From an uncultured Porphyromonadaceae bacterium (GTDB taxonomy: Bacteria; Bacteroidota; Bacteroidia; Bacteroidales; Muribaculaceae), in assembly GCA_902495075.1 (NCBI GenBank), contig CABUVO010000006.1, positions 1-64,000 on the forward strand: a DNA stretch of 64,000 nucleotides, read 5' to 3'. Every line of letters begins with the position of its first letter. The stretch's first letter is position 1. Below the pieces are notes generated by a model, which saw only the letters and a program-made list of their open reading frames with translations, did no database searches and was not told where the DNA came from. The translations under genes and the position numbers were made by a program. Positions 9,285 through 17,647 of this stretch are shown piece after piece.

Positions 9285-10865
9285 ATGAAAACAAAAAATC
9301 TAATATTGGCGTTCGCCATGGTTCTTTGCGGCTTATCGGTAACATCTTGCAAGGATGATGACGGCAACGGCTCTGCAAAGGCTGTGATGGGTAGTTCCCG
9401 TGCAATCGAATTCCCGAATGCCGACGCAGATCCTACAATGATAAGAATCGCCTCTGATGGCGACTGGAGAGTGGAAGCTCCCGACTGGTTGACTGTGACA
9501 CCAACTTCAGGCACGGCGGGAACCACAGATATCACCATATCCGCAAACGACAACGTGCGTGACGGAAAACCTGACAAACCTCGCCGCTGTGTGCTTGAAT
9601 TCAGGGGCGATCGTCAGCTCAGCATCTTCAGCGTGACGGTGCGTCAGGCAGGAGATAAATTCCGCGACATCCAGCCGTCAACAATCGCTGAGGCTGATAA
9701 CATCGAAGAGGAGCAGGGAGTGATGTTCTCCAAGCTTCCGGTGCTCGCCACCACAAAGAACGGATTCATCGGAACCGACGGCAAAGACTATGTCTACGTC
9801 ACCGGTCAGGCAGCCCAGGCAAATCCTGGACAGTTGGTTGACGTGCTCGGCACAAAAGCCGTTTCCGACCAGAACCTTACAGTGATTCAATGCGAACAGA
9901 TCACGGATGCAGTAAGCGGCACTGCTACCCCCGGAGCTGTCAGGGATATCACCGCTGACCTTGATGAATTCAAATCAACCAAACGCGAACTTATCAAAGT
10001 CAAGGGATATTACGACGGCAGCAAAGTCTCCGTAGACGGGAAAACAATGTCTGTCCTGGCTGAGGATTGCTCTAACGCCATAAATCTTGAAGATTACAAC
10101 GGACACTTCGTAAACATCACCGGTGTCTACTCCGGCACAGCCACTCCTAATGTGCGCATGATCGTGACGGGAGTCGAAGACCTTGGAGCAAAAGAGATCA
10201 TCTACTTCACTGATAATTTCAGCACTATCCTGGATGGCTTCCAGAGCTGGTTTGAAGAACAAAAAGCAACGAAGAAACAGACTGTTGACCCGGTTGGTGA
10301 CAACGATAACGGTGCTTACCTGCCTAACCTTGGAACTCCTAAATACAATGGCATATCCTATAAGGACGCTCTTGTAAAAGCCGGATATAAGTTCGAAGGT
10401 CAGTTCAATGCCCAGTACGGTGAGAAGTCAGGATTCTATATAAGATCCGGAGCGACAAACAGCCAGGGTATGTTGACTCTGCCGAAGGTAGATAAATTCG
10501 GAGACAAGACACCTGATGGCATTATGTTCTCATTCGATTACTGTCCCCATAAGACCGGTTCTGCTTGGGATGAGGTAAGTGTAATTGTCATCGTGAAGAA
10601 TGGCAGCGACGTTAAGATTTATCCTGATGCCGGAGGATATGACCTCCAGCAGGGATTACAGGATCCGGGTAATCCAAGTGAGGCATTCAAATGGTGCAAT
10701 GCTGTAATTGAGCTTAAAGGCGCAACGTTGACGAAGAATACAGAGATACTCTTCCGACAGATCGATTCCCAGTATTATGGAGCCGACGGAAGTGCCGGTA
10801 AAGCAACAGGTATGCATCGCTTCTTCATGAAGAACTTCAAGATCTACAAAGAAAACAAACAGTAA
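9285..10865 (+). CDS. BACON-domain surface glycan-binding lipoprotein (SusE position)
   Basis: The 526-aa product has a lipoprotein signal (lipobox VTSC, then KDDDG, an acidic surface-export signal). Residues about 35-115 form a BACON/Ig-like domain (DWRVEAPDWLTVTPTSGTAG, ending VTVRQAG). Residues about 125-305 resemble the OB-fold-like DUF5689 region. The last ~220 residues form a jelly-roll-like module beginning IYFTDNFS and containing SFDYCP. That module is related to the two modules of the next gene product. The position directly after susD is where surface glycan-binding proteins (SusE/SGBP) lie, so a carbohydrate-binding role is inferred. No catalytic motif is seen. Confidence 0.8.
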   Translation: MKTKNLILAFAMVLCGLSVTSCKDDDGNGSAKAVMGSSRAIEFPNADADPTMIRIASDGDWRVEAPDWLTVTPTSGTAGTTDITISANDNVRDGKPDKPRRCVLEFRGDRQLSIFSVTVRQAGDKFRDIQPSTIAEADNIEEEQGVMFSKLPVLATTKNGFIGTDGKDYVYVTGQAAQANPGQLVDVLGTKAVSDQNLTVIQCEQITDAVSGTATPGAVRDITADLDEFKSTKRELIKVKGYYDGSKVSVDGKTMSVLAEDCSNAINLEDYNGHFVNITGVYSGTATPNVRMIVTGVEDLGAKEIIYFTDNFSTILDGFQSWFEEQKATKKQTVDPVGDNDNGAYLPNLGTPKYNGISYKDALVKAGYKFEGQFNAQYGEKSGFYIRSGATNSQGMLTLPKVDKFGDKTPDGIMFSFDYCPHKTGSAWDEVSVIVIVKNGSDVKIYPDAGGYDLQQGLQDPGNPSEAFKWCNAVIELKGATLTKNTEILFRQIDSQYYGADGSAGKATGMHRFFMKNFKIYKENKQ

Positions 10866-10878
10866 TACACTTTCAGGC

Positions 10879-10913
10879 ATGCGTTGCAGAGACTCCGCGC
10901 CTCCGCAACGCAT
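10879..10913 (+). terminator. Hairpin after the SusE-position gene
   Basis: ATGCGTTGC at 10879-10887 pairs exactly with GCAACGCAT at 10905-10913 (17-nt loop). It lies 14 bp after the stop codon. There is no strong T-run, so it may attenuate rather than fully end transcription before the next gene. Confidence 0.4.
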
Positions 10914-10920
10914 ACCTCAT

Positions 10921-10971
10921 TTAAACTTATAAACTCTTAAACTTTAAGTTGAAGCTTTGCGAAACTTAAAT
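10921..10971. repeat. Palindromic intergenic element, right half-copy B
   Basis: This matches the right arm of the elements at 3991-4147 and 22389-22560: TAAACTTATAAACTC, TTAAACTTTAAGTTG, then GAAGCTTTGCGAAACTT with one inserted T compared with the other copies. The left arm is absent. It ends 30 bp before the next start codon. Confidence 0.65.
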
Positions 10972-11000
10972 ATTTAATCAATACTTTAATACCAACATTT

Positions 11001-12605
11001 ATGAAAAAGTTATTACTACTCTCGCTGGCAGCATTCGGACTCAGTGCCTTTGCTGCCGAAAACGACTCAACTGTCTTTTTCTCGGAAAACTTCGACTGGA
11101 TGCAGCAGGTTCCAGGTTGGAAAGGGAAAGTCACCAACGGCAAACCGATAGGTGATGCAATTGTTGAAGACGATGGTAGGGCTTCATGCAAAGGTATAGC
11201 CACATTGGGTAAGGATAAATATGAGGCTATCTCTTATAACGGACATGACAACTGGATCATGAAAGATGAACTTCTTGACCGCAAATATGATTTCGTGAGC
11301 AAAGAGAAAAATGCTGTTGTCTCCAATCCGTATGCTAATGTGACTTATATGTGTAATTTCCTTAAATTCGGTGCGACCAACAAATTCGCAGGAATCGTTC
11401 TTCCCGCTAATCTTGAAGGTCATCAGAATGTGAAGGTTTCTTTCATTTGGTGTCCGCAACGCGACAGTAATCATGGTGTCAGCAGAGCATTTGATCAGGT
11501 ACAGCTCGGTGTATATGTAAAAGACGGCGAAACCGAAGAATTGGCATATGAAGTTCCGGCTGTTGATTGGGGACCGACACACCAGATGGAATGGGTTTCT
11601 GTAGAATGTTCGGTTCCTGCCGAATTATTAGCATCCGCAACCGCCGATACCAAGATCGTGATTCGTCCCGTCGATGCAATCTGGAATAATGACTATTGGG
11701 CAGAAAACAGCAGCGCAAGCATTGTGATGCGCTGGTATCTCGACAATGTAAAGGTAGAGAACGCCACTACAAATACAGCCATTTTTGCAGATGATTTCGA
11801 ATGGATGTCGGCATGGACAGAGCTGATGGTGGCTATCCCCGATGTTATCTACACCAATACACAGGCGGGAAGCCCGGGGCTTGGCACTCCCTATGTCAAA
11901 TATTCACCCGATGGAGATCTTTGTGTATGGCAAACTGTTCAGGATTATATGACAAAGAACTTAGGATATGGCGTGAATTCTTGGAATTTTGCCAACAATA
12001 TAGCCACATTAAAAGCCGGGAAAGCCGATGGTTTCTCTCCTATTGCGGCAAAAGAACATCAGTATTTGAAATTCGGCACCACAAACAACAATCCTGAGCT
12101 TGTGCTTCCGGCAATAGATTTCGGTGAGAATGGTGCTGACAACGTAACAGTATCATTTGTATGGTGTCCGGATCGCAACAACAATACTGCTAAGAAATTT
12201 GACAACACAGATGTTGTTGTTGTCGTTGACAATGGCGAAGGGGATGTTGAATATCCTTCAGTTCCTTTCACCTATGTAAATGAAAACAATGAGAAGATCG
12301 AGAGCGGAGACTACGCATGGCACTATGTAAAGGTTGATCTCGGTGAAGTAAAACTCAACAAGGATTCCAAAATCAAGATTCGCAACAGCCAGAACATGAT
12401 GAATACATCAGGTCGTCACGCATTCTTCCTCGACAATCTCGTGCTTGCAAAGAAAAATGGTACAACTTCTGTATCAGAGATAGCTGTTGATGAGAACGCA
12501 CCTGTGGAATACTACAATCTTCAGGGTGTAAAAGTTGAGAATCCCGCAAACGGTCTCTACATCAAAGTCCGCGGCTCGAAAGCCGAAAAAGTAATGATCC
12601 ACTAA
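11001..12605 (+). CDS. Secreted protein with two jelly-roll-like modules and a sorting-type C-terminus
   Basis: The 534-aa product has a signal peptide (about 1-19, cleavage after AFAA). Two repeats of one module are visible: residues about 25-250 (FFSENFDWM, YLKFGATN, VSFIWCP, WYLDNVKV) and about 253-490 (IFADDFEWM, YLKFGTTN, VSFVWCP, FFLDNLVL). The same module ends the preceding lipoprotein. The last ~35 residues (YYNLQGVKV, NGLYIKVRG) resemble the short Bacteroidetes C-terminal sorting/attachment domain. A role as an accessory glycan-binding protein of the locus is inferred. No catalytic residues are recognised. Confidence 0.75.
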   Translation: MKKLLLLSLAAFGLSAFAAENDSTVFFSENFDWMQQVPGWKGKVTNGKPIGDAIVEDDGRASCKGIATLGKDKYEAISYNGHDNWIMKDELLDRKYDFVSKEKNAVVSNPYANVTYMCNFLKFGATNKFAGIVLPANLEGHQNVKVSFIWCPQRDSNHGVSRAFDQVQLGVYVKDGETEELAYEVPAVDWGPTHQMEWVSVECSVPAELLASATADTKIVIRPVDAIWNNDYWAENSSASIVMRWYLDNVKVENATTNTAIFADDFEWMSAWTELMVAIPDVIYTNTQAGSPGLGTPYVKYSPDGDLCVWQTVQDYMTKNLGYGVNSWNFANNIATLKAGKADGFSPIAAKEHQYLKFGTTNNNPELVLPAIDFGENGADNVTVSFVWCPDRNNNTAKKFDNTDVVVVVDNGEGDVEYPSVPFTYVNENNEKIESGDYAWHYVKVDLGEVKLNKDSKIKIRNSQNMMNTSGRHAFFLDNLVLAKKNGTTSVSEIAVDENAPVEYYNLQGVKVENPANGLYIKVRGSKAEKVMIH

Positions 12606-12636
12606 TCAATTCTTCTCACGCCAGACAAATCTTTTG

Positions 12637-12677
12637 AAATACCTATCTTTGATTATAATTTAACTATAAAGGTATTT
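12637..12677. other. Inverted repeat AAATACCT/AGGTATTT
   Basis: An 8-bp inverted repeat with a 25-nt AT-rich loop lies 31 bp after the stop codon of the preceding gene. It could be a weak terminator (TTTTCT follows). Confidence 0.3.
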
Positions 12678-12698
12678 TCTGAGAGACCTACTTAGCAT

Positions 12699-12770
12699 CA
12701 AACTGAGCGACTGTAGCTCGCAACTATCACAAACTGGAACACCCATTGCGGGCTCCAGTCGCTCAGTTTG
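12699..12770. other. Long hairpin, 25-bp arms with two mismatches
   Basis: The left arm 12699-12723 (CAAACTGAGCGACTG...) and the right arm 12746-12770 are reverse complements at 23 of 25 positions, with a 22-nt loop. No T-run follows. It sits between the glycan locus and an AT-richer block (C10 peptidase and serpin). It may be a strong terminator or a remnant of a palindromic mobile sequence. Confidence 0.55.
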
Positions 12771-12856
12771 TAATTCACCCAGTAGAAGACTCAACATCAA
12801 ATACTCTATAACTTAAACACTGTAAACCCATTCAATTAACATTAAACTTTCGAACT

Positions 12857-14266
12857 ATGAGACGTAAATTGATTCACCTATTTTCAATGACAACTATCTT
12901 GATAGTTGCGTCTTGTAATGACATAGTAGCTCCTGATTTATCCCTTGATAATCAGGAACCCCAATTGGCTGCAGAAAAAATCAAAAAACTTGATCCGGAA
13001 AAAGAATCTTTAACTTATTCCGATGCAGAAATTGTTGCAAACCTCCTTATGAGGAATAATGCTACAAGATCTACAGATAATAAAGACATCAAAGATATTG
13101 TAACAATATCGGACGATGCAGGACAGCCCGCAATATACGCTGTTAATTTTGAACAAGGTGGTTATATACTGATCTCTGCTGTAAAGAAATACTATCCAAT
13201 CTTAGCCATGATAGATCAAGGATATTTTTCTTATGACGATACACCTCAGGGCGAGAAAATACTCATAAGGAAAATGCTAAACCAAATTGAAAAAAATCAA
13301 AAATCTCTAACAGATTCAACTGCAAATAAAATAGATAAAGAATGGCAACATTTTGAGATGTCAGAAAAACCATCTTTAACACGTGGGGATGGAATGACTG
13401 ATGAAGAATATCAAGAAATTTATGATCGTTTTGCTTGTGAGAATGATTGCAATGACGGTCTTTATAAATTAACCGATTGTGAAAATATTCTCCCTGAAGA
13501 TGTTTATCAGACTTATTGTGAAAATGCAGAAGCTTATTCTGACAACTTGTTCGGTGGAACAAAATTTGGGTGGGAACATACAGCCCTTGTAATGAAAATA
13601 TGGGATTATAAATCATATGACTATGGACAAATACTAACCACACATTGGGATCAGTTTTATGATGAGTCCTCTTCTGCAACATTGTTGGGTTGTGTAACAA
13701 TAGCAACAGGGCAATTAATGAAATATTTTCGTTATCCCGCAACTTTTAATTGGGATGATATGCCTGACAATAAATGTACAGATACTACTACGCAATTTTT
13801 AAGACGTTTGAAATCAGAATTAAATACAGATTCAAATAACGCAAGCACACTTGAAGAGGCAACAAGAGTATTAAATAGCTATGGTTACAATTGTTATCTT
13901 ACATCTCATAACGGAAGCACAACAATATCCTCACTAAAACAAAACAAGCCTGTAATACAGAGGGGGCACATTTCCGGGGCACAATATGGACATGCATGGA
14001 TATGCGATTCTTATAAACATAGTATGAGTAGCTACATATACTATTTATATGTTTTAGATTATACTCTAAGTGGTGAAATTGACTATACACGTGTGCCACT
14101 TCAAGAATATCAACAATGGGAAGATACAGGATCCAGTTATTTCCACATGAATTGGGGACAAGGAGGAATACATGATGGATGGTTTAGGGATGATTTAAAT
14201 GATGCTCCATCAGAATTGCAATATAAGGCAACAAGACAAGACATAATTATTACTGGTTTTAACTGA
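12857..14266 (+). CDS. C10 (streptopain/SpeB-like) cysteine peptidase lipoprotein
   Basis: The 469-aa product has a lipoprotein signal (lipobox VASC, Cys20). It continues with a SpeB-type inhibitory propeptide-like region (about 80-130, AIYAVNFEQGGYILISAVKK) and a papain-like C10 catalytic domain. The nucleophile is Cys279 in LLGCVTIATGQLMKYF and the catalytic His is His379 in YGHAWICDSYK; HMNWGQGGIHDGWF is the usual C-terminal glycine-rich part. An upstream THWDQFYDES matches the region that precedes the active Cys. The gene is visibly AT-richer than the glycan locus before it, with more AAA/AAT/ATA codons, which suggests transfer. A serpin gene follows 69 bp downstream. Confidence 0.88.
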   Translation: MRRKLIHLFSMTTILIVASCNDIVAPDLSLDNQEPQLAAEKIKKLDPEKESLTYSDAEIVANLLMRNNATRSTDNKDIKDIVTISDDAGQPAIYAVNFEQGGYILISAVKKYYPILAMIDQGYFSYDDTPQGEKILIRKMLNQIEKNQKSLTDSTANKIDKEWQHFEMSEKPSLTRGDGMTDEEYQEIYDRFACENDCNDGLYKLTDCENILPEDVYQTYCENAEAYSDNLFGGTKFGWEHTALVMKIWDYKSYDYGQILTTHWDQFYDESSSATLLGCVTIATGQLMKYFRYPATFNWDDMPDNKCTDTTTQFLRRLKSELNTDSNNASTLEEATRVLNSYGYNCYLTSHNGSTTISSLKQNKPVIQRGHISGAQYGHAWICDSYKHSMSSYIYYLYVLDYTLSGEIDYTRVPLQEYQQWEDTGSSYFHMNWGQGGIHDGWFRDDLNDAPSELQYKATRQDIIITGFN

Positions 14267-14335
14267 TTCAAACTAAAGTCACAATAAATTATCCAAACAA
14301 AAAGTATTATCCTAAATTTATAAAAATCTATTAAG

Positions 14336-15574
14336 ATGAAAAAAAATATAATAGCTATGATGGGTATTGGTCTGATCATGTTAGCCGGTTTATCCGCCTG
14401 TTCATCCAATGAGGATATACAGCAGAATGAATTTATACCCATACCTTTAACGGATATTGAGAAAGAAGTTGCCTCAAACAGTAGAAATATAGGAATTGAT
14501 ATGCTGTCATATCTAAGCAAACAAAATGATGGCAATATCGTTTTCTCTCCATTGAATCTATCTACCGCAATGGCGATGCTTGCCAATGGTGCAAACGGGG
14601 AGACTCTTGACGAGCTACTTAACGTAATAAACTCAGTTGGCACATTGGATGATATCAATTCTCTTTATTATAAACTGATTGCGAATCTTCCGGCTATCGA
14701 CAAAACCACAGATATCGCATTTGCCAATTCACTGTGGATAAACAACGAGACAGGAGCTAATCCGAGCATCAGTTTTTTATCCTCGCTTAATGATTTTTAC
14801 AAGATAACACCGGTCTTGACAAATATAACGTCTACATCCGCGATGGAACAAATCAACGCATGGTGTTCCAACGCTACACATGGTCTGATAAAAAACTTTA
14901 TTCAGTCACCATTGCCTGATAATACATCTGTATTTTTGGCAAGCGCATTATATTTCAATGGAAGATGGAAAACGCCTTTTGACAAATCCAAAACTAAAAC
15001 CGATCTTTTCTACAACGATGGCGTCAACGCCAAAGAGGTGGATATGATGAACGGTGATATAGAAATGAGAGCACTTGAGGCAGATTCATATAAAGCGGTA
15101 AGAATGCCTTTTGGCAATGAGGCGTATTCATTATGCGTAGTATTGCCAAATCAGGGAGTTGATGTGAATGACTGTATCCTACACATGAAAGATAAGGAAT
15201 TCCACAATTTCCTCATCGGTTATAGCCCTTCAATGGTTCATGTGAAGATGCCCAAACTGAGCATTGAGACGGAATCAAATGTCATAGACGGATTAAAGAG
15301 TTTAGGAGTCTCGTCTATTTTTGACCAAAAGAAATGTGACCTGAAAAAAATATCCAATGGATGCTTCATCAGCGACATCATACATAAACTTACCTTGAAC
15401 ATTGATGAAGAAGGAGCACGAATGGCGGTTGCAACCGGTTTTAAAGGTGAACTCGCAGATGCACCTGCAGCCGGAGAGATGAACTTCTTTGTTGACCATC
15501 CATTCATTATAATGATTACAGAAAAAAGCACAATGGTTCCGCTCGCATTAGGAATCATACGTGATATCCCTTAA
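14336..15574 (+). CDS. Serpin-family protease inhibitor lipoprotein
   Basis: The 412-aa product has a lipoprotein signal (lipobox LSAC). The serpin fold is clear: NIVFSPLNLSTAMAMLANGA near the N-terminus, FANSLWIN, ALYFNGRWKTPF, and the C-terminal MNFFVDHPFIIMITE. The reactive-centre-loop hinge reads NIDEEGARMAVATGF, with small residues at the hinge as in inhibitory serpins. The scissile bond probably falls within FKGELADAPAAG; the P1 residue is uncertain. Serpins trap serine and some cysteine peptidases by suicide inhibition. Placement right after a C10 peptidase suggests control of that enzyme or protection from host proteases; this is inference. Confidence 0.93.
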   Translation: MKKNIIAMMGIGLIMLAGLSACSSNEDIQQNEFIPIPLTDIEKEVASNSRNIGIDMLSYLSKQNDGNIVFSPLNLSTAMAMLANGANGETLDELLNVINSVGTLDDINSLYYKLIANLPAIDKTTDIAFANSLWINNETGANPSISFLSSLNDFYKITPVLTNITSTSAMEQINAWCSNATHGLIKNFIQSPLPDNTSVFLASALYFNGRWKTPFDKSKTKTDLFYNDGVNAKEVDMMNGDIEMRALEADSYKAVRMPFGNEAYSLCVVLPNQGVDVNDCILHMKDKEFHNFLIGYSPSMVHVKMPKLSIETESNVIDGLKSLGVSSIFDQKKCDLKKISNGCFISDIIHKLTLNIDEEGARMAVATGFKGELADAPAAGEMNFFVDHPFIIMITEKSTMVPLALGIIRDIP

Positions 15575-15595
15575 TAAACAAATTACACATATAAA

Positions 15596-17173
15596 ATGAA
15601 AACGAAGCTATTAATCTATGGTTGTCTTTTAACGATGACGATCGCGGGGAACGCACAAAATGCTCCAGAGGTGAAAATCCCTGACTATTCGAGTTATATC
15701 CTGACTCCGAAGCCCGGTCCTGAGCCGCGTATCAACGGAGCAAAAGTATTTGGCGTGCGACCCGGCTCGCAATTCCTTTTCTCCATCGCGGCGACCGGTG
15801 AACGCCCTATGACGTTCGCAGCCAAGAATCTTCCTGCCGGTCTAAAGCTCGATTCGAAAACCGGACGCATCTCGGGACGCGTTGCAGAGAAGGGAGAATA
15901 TGTCGTGGAACTCTCTGCCCGCAACGCTCATGGCGCGACCAAGCGCAACCTGAAGATCGTTGTGGGTGACCGCATCGCCCTCACCCCTCCGATGGGTTGG
16001 AATTCCTGGAACTGCTGGGGACGCGATGTAACGCAGGAACAGGTGCTCTCCTCCGCACGCGCCATGCACGACAAGGGACTCGTAAACCATGGCTGGACCT
16101 ACATCAACATCGATGACGGCTGGCAAGGGAAACGCGGAGGAAAATACAACGCAATCATGCCGAATACTAAATTCCCCGACATGGCTGCCCTCACAAAGGA
16201 GGTACATGATCTTGGTCTCAAACTCGGAATCTATTCCTCTCCGTGGGTTGGGACATATGCCGCCCATATCGGCAGTTATGCCGACACTCCTGATGGCAAT
16301 TACAGCTGGATAATGGATGGTAATTATAACGAAAACTACCGCTACACCCTCCCCACCGGCGACTACTATAAATATCGGCAGGAACAATATAGACTTGGCA
16401 AGTATTCTTTCGTAACAAATGATGCGAAACAATGGGCTGAATGGAAGATTGACTATTTGAAATATGACTGGAAGCCCAATGATGTAGAGCATATCAAGGA
16501 GATGTATGATGCACTGCGTGCCACAGACCGCGATATAGTCTACAGTCTTTCCAATAGTGCTCCGCTCTGTGATGCACCTGCCCTTGCGAAGTATTCGGAT
16601 TGCTGGCGCACCACGGGTGACATCCGCGACACATGGGAGAACTTCAGCAAAATCGGTTTCAACCAAAGCCGCTGGGCTCCCTGGAGCGGACCGGGACACT
16701 GGCCCGACGCCGACATGCTTGTTGTCGGGCTTGTGGGATGGGGTCCGAAACTGCATTACACCAAACTGACTCCTGACGAGCAATACACCCACATGACCTT
16801 ATGGAGCCTCTTCGCCTCTCCTCTTCTTATCGGATGCGACCTTGCGCGTCTGGATGATTTCACGCTGTCGCTGCTCACCAATGATGAGGTGATTGATGTT
16901 AACCAGGATCCATTGGGTGTTCATGGTGCACCTATTGTCGAGACGGCAGATGAAGCTGTTTATGTGAAGCAACTTGAAGACGGCTCAATGGCTGTAGGAC
17001 TTTTCAACAAGACCCTCCAGCCCCGCGACATCACCATCAACCTCAAACAGCTCGGTTTCTACGAAAAGAAAACGATTCGCGATCTCTGGCGACAGAAAGA
17101 CATAGCGCAGACAGACTCAAAACATACCTCCACGGTCAATCCCCACGGAGCCGTGATGCTCCGTATCTACTAA
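15596..17173 (+). CDS. Secreted GH27 alpha-galactosidase
   Basis: The 525-aa product hydrolyses terminal alpha-galactosides. A signal peptide (about 1-20, ending AGNAQNA) is followed by a putative Ig domain (about 45-125) and the GH27 barrel: TPPMGWNSWNCWG, INIDDGWQG, GIYSSPW, the nucleophile Asp in YLKYDWK, the acid/base Asp in CWRTTGDIRDTW, and APWSGPGHWPDADML. A C-terminal beta domain ends the protein. It starts 21 bp after the serpin stop, so it may be on the same transcript, but base composition returns to that of the glycan locus. A strong terminator lies at 17275. Confidence 0.94.
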   Translation: MKTKLLIYGCLLTMTIAGNAQNAPEVKIPDYSSYILTPKPGPEPRINGAKVFGVRPGSQFLFSIAATGERPMTFAAKNLPAGLKLDSKTGRISGRVAEKGEYVVELSARNAHGATKRNLKIVVGDRIALTPPMGWNSWNCWGRDVTQEQVLSSARAMHDKGLVNHGWTYINIDDGWQGKRGGKYNAIMPNTKFPDMAALTKEVHDLGLKLGIYSSPWVGTYAAHIGSYADTPDGNYSWIMDGNYNENYRYTLPTGDYYKYRQEQYRLGKYSFVTNDAKQWAEWKIDYLKYDWKPNDVEHIKEMYDALRATDRDIVYSLSNSAPLCDAPALAKYSDCWRTTGDIRDTWENFSKIGFNQSRWAPWSGPGHWPDADMLVVGLVGWGPKLHYTKLTPDEQYTHMTLWSLFASPLLIGCDLARLDDFTLSLLTNDEVIDVNQDPLGVHGAPIVETADEAVYVKQLEDGSMAVGLFNKTLQPRDITINLKQLGFYEKKTIRDLWRQKDIAQTDSKHTSTVNPHGAVMLRIY

Positions 17174-17274
17174 GGCTTCCGCCTCAAACCGTTGAGGCAG
17201 GGACAAAAAATCTTTAAAGTCGAAAGATTGTTTTAGGTCATATGAATTTGATTCATGATACACTGTTAATCCGA

Positions 17275-17310
17275 AGTAGCCGGAAGTCGTGAGACTCCCG
17301 GCTACTTTTA
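17275..17310 (+). terminator. Rho-independent terminator after the GH27 gene
   Basis: AGTAGCCGGAAGTC (17275-17288), loop GTGA, GACTCCCGGCTACT (17293-17306), then TTTTA. The 14-bp stem has one mismatch. Confidence 0.85.
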
Positions 17311-17377
17311 TATACAAGCAACTTTATCTAAATTTCATTTTTAATTTCAGCATCCCTTTCCTTAAATAACTCCTCAT

Positions 17378-17440
17378 TTATCGAACCGGGTTCGATAAGG
17401 TAAGAAGTAAAAGGGAATAGGTAAAAGGTAAGAATTGGCA
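17378..17440. repeat. 21-bp perfect palindrome followed by a degenerate GGTAAAA array
   Basis: TTATCGAACC-G-GGTTCGATAA spans 17378-17398 (10-bp arms). It runs directly into AAGGTAAGAAG..AGGTAAAAGGTAAG, a degenerate heptamer array. The palindrome could be a regulator site (AACCGGTT-like core) or part of a repeat element; the same palindrome-plus-array order occurs after rplT at 57948-58020 on the other strand. The rest of the 474-bp spacer 17174-17647 holds only the terminator and a promoter. Confidence 0.6.
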
Positions 17441-17546
17441 TGACTCTAATGTGAGCGTCAAGTCGTAGCTGCTGTTCGATACAAATTTGTCAAACGTGCT
17501 TCACCGATTACCATCATAAAATCAAAACGCGAAGAAGCGAAGAATA

Positions 17547-17578
17547 TTTGTGGCTGTCGATTTAAATTCGTATATTTG
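17547..17578 (+). promoter_or_regulatory. Bacteroidetes-type promoter for the SGNH hydrolase gene
   Basis: TTTG at 17547-17550, a 20-bp spacer, then TATATTTG (TAnnTTTG consensus) at 17571-17578. The start of transcription is expected near 17585, giving a leader of about 63 nt. Confidence 0.75.
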
Positions 17579-17647
17579 CATTACTGATGGAGCGGTTCTA
17601 TAGGGAGCTTGCATCATGATTATCATAAACTATTAATTAAACTTTCT

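Noticed and set aside
15842..16792. Long antisense ORF (316 aa) in the GH27 gene
   Set aside because: It lies wholly opposite a clear alpha-galactosidase, has no family features, and its Cys/His/Arg-rich composition is that of a shadow frame.
17609..17647. TTG at 17609 as start of the SGNH hydrolase gene
   Set aside because: The added residues (HHDYHKLLIKLS) are not part of a signal peptide, whereas the ATG at 17648 directly begins one.
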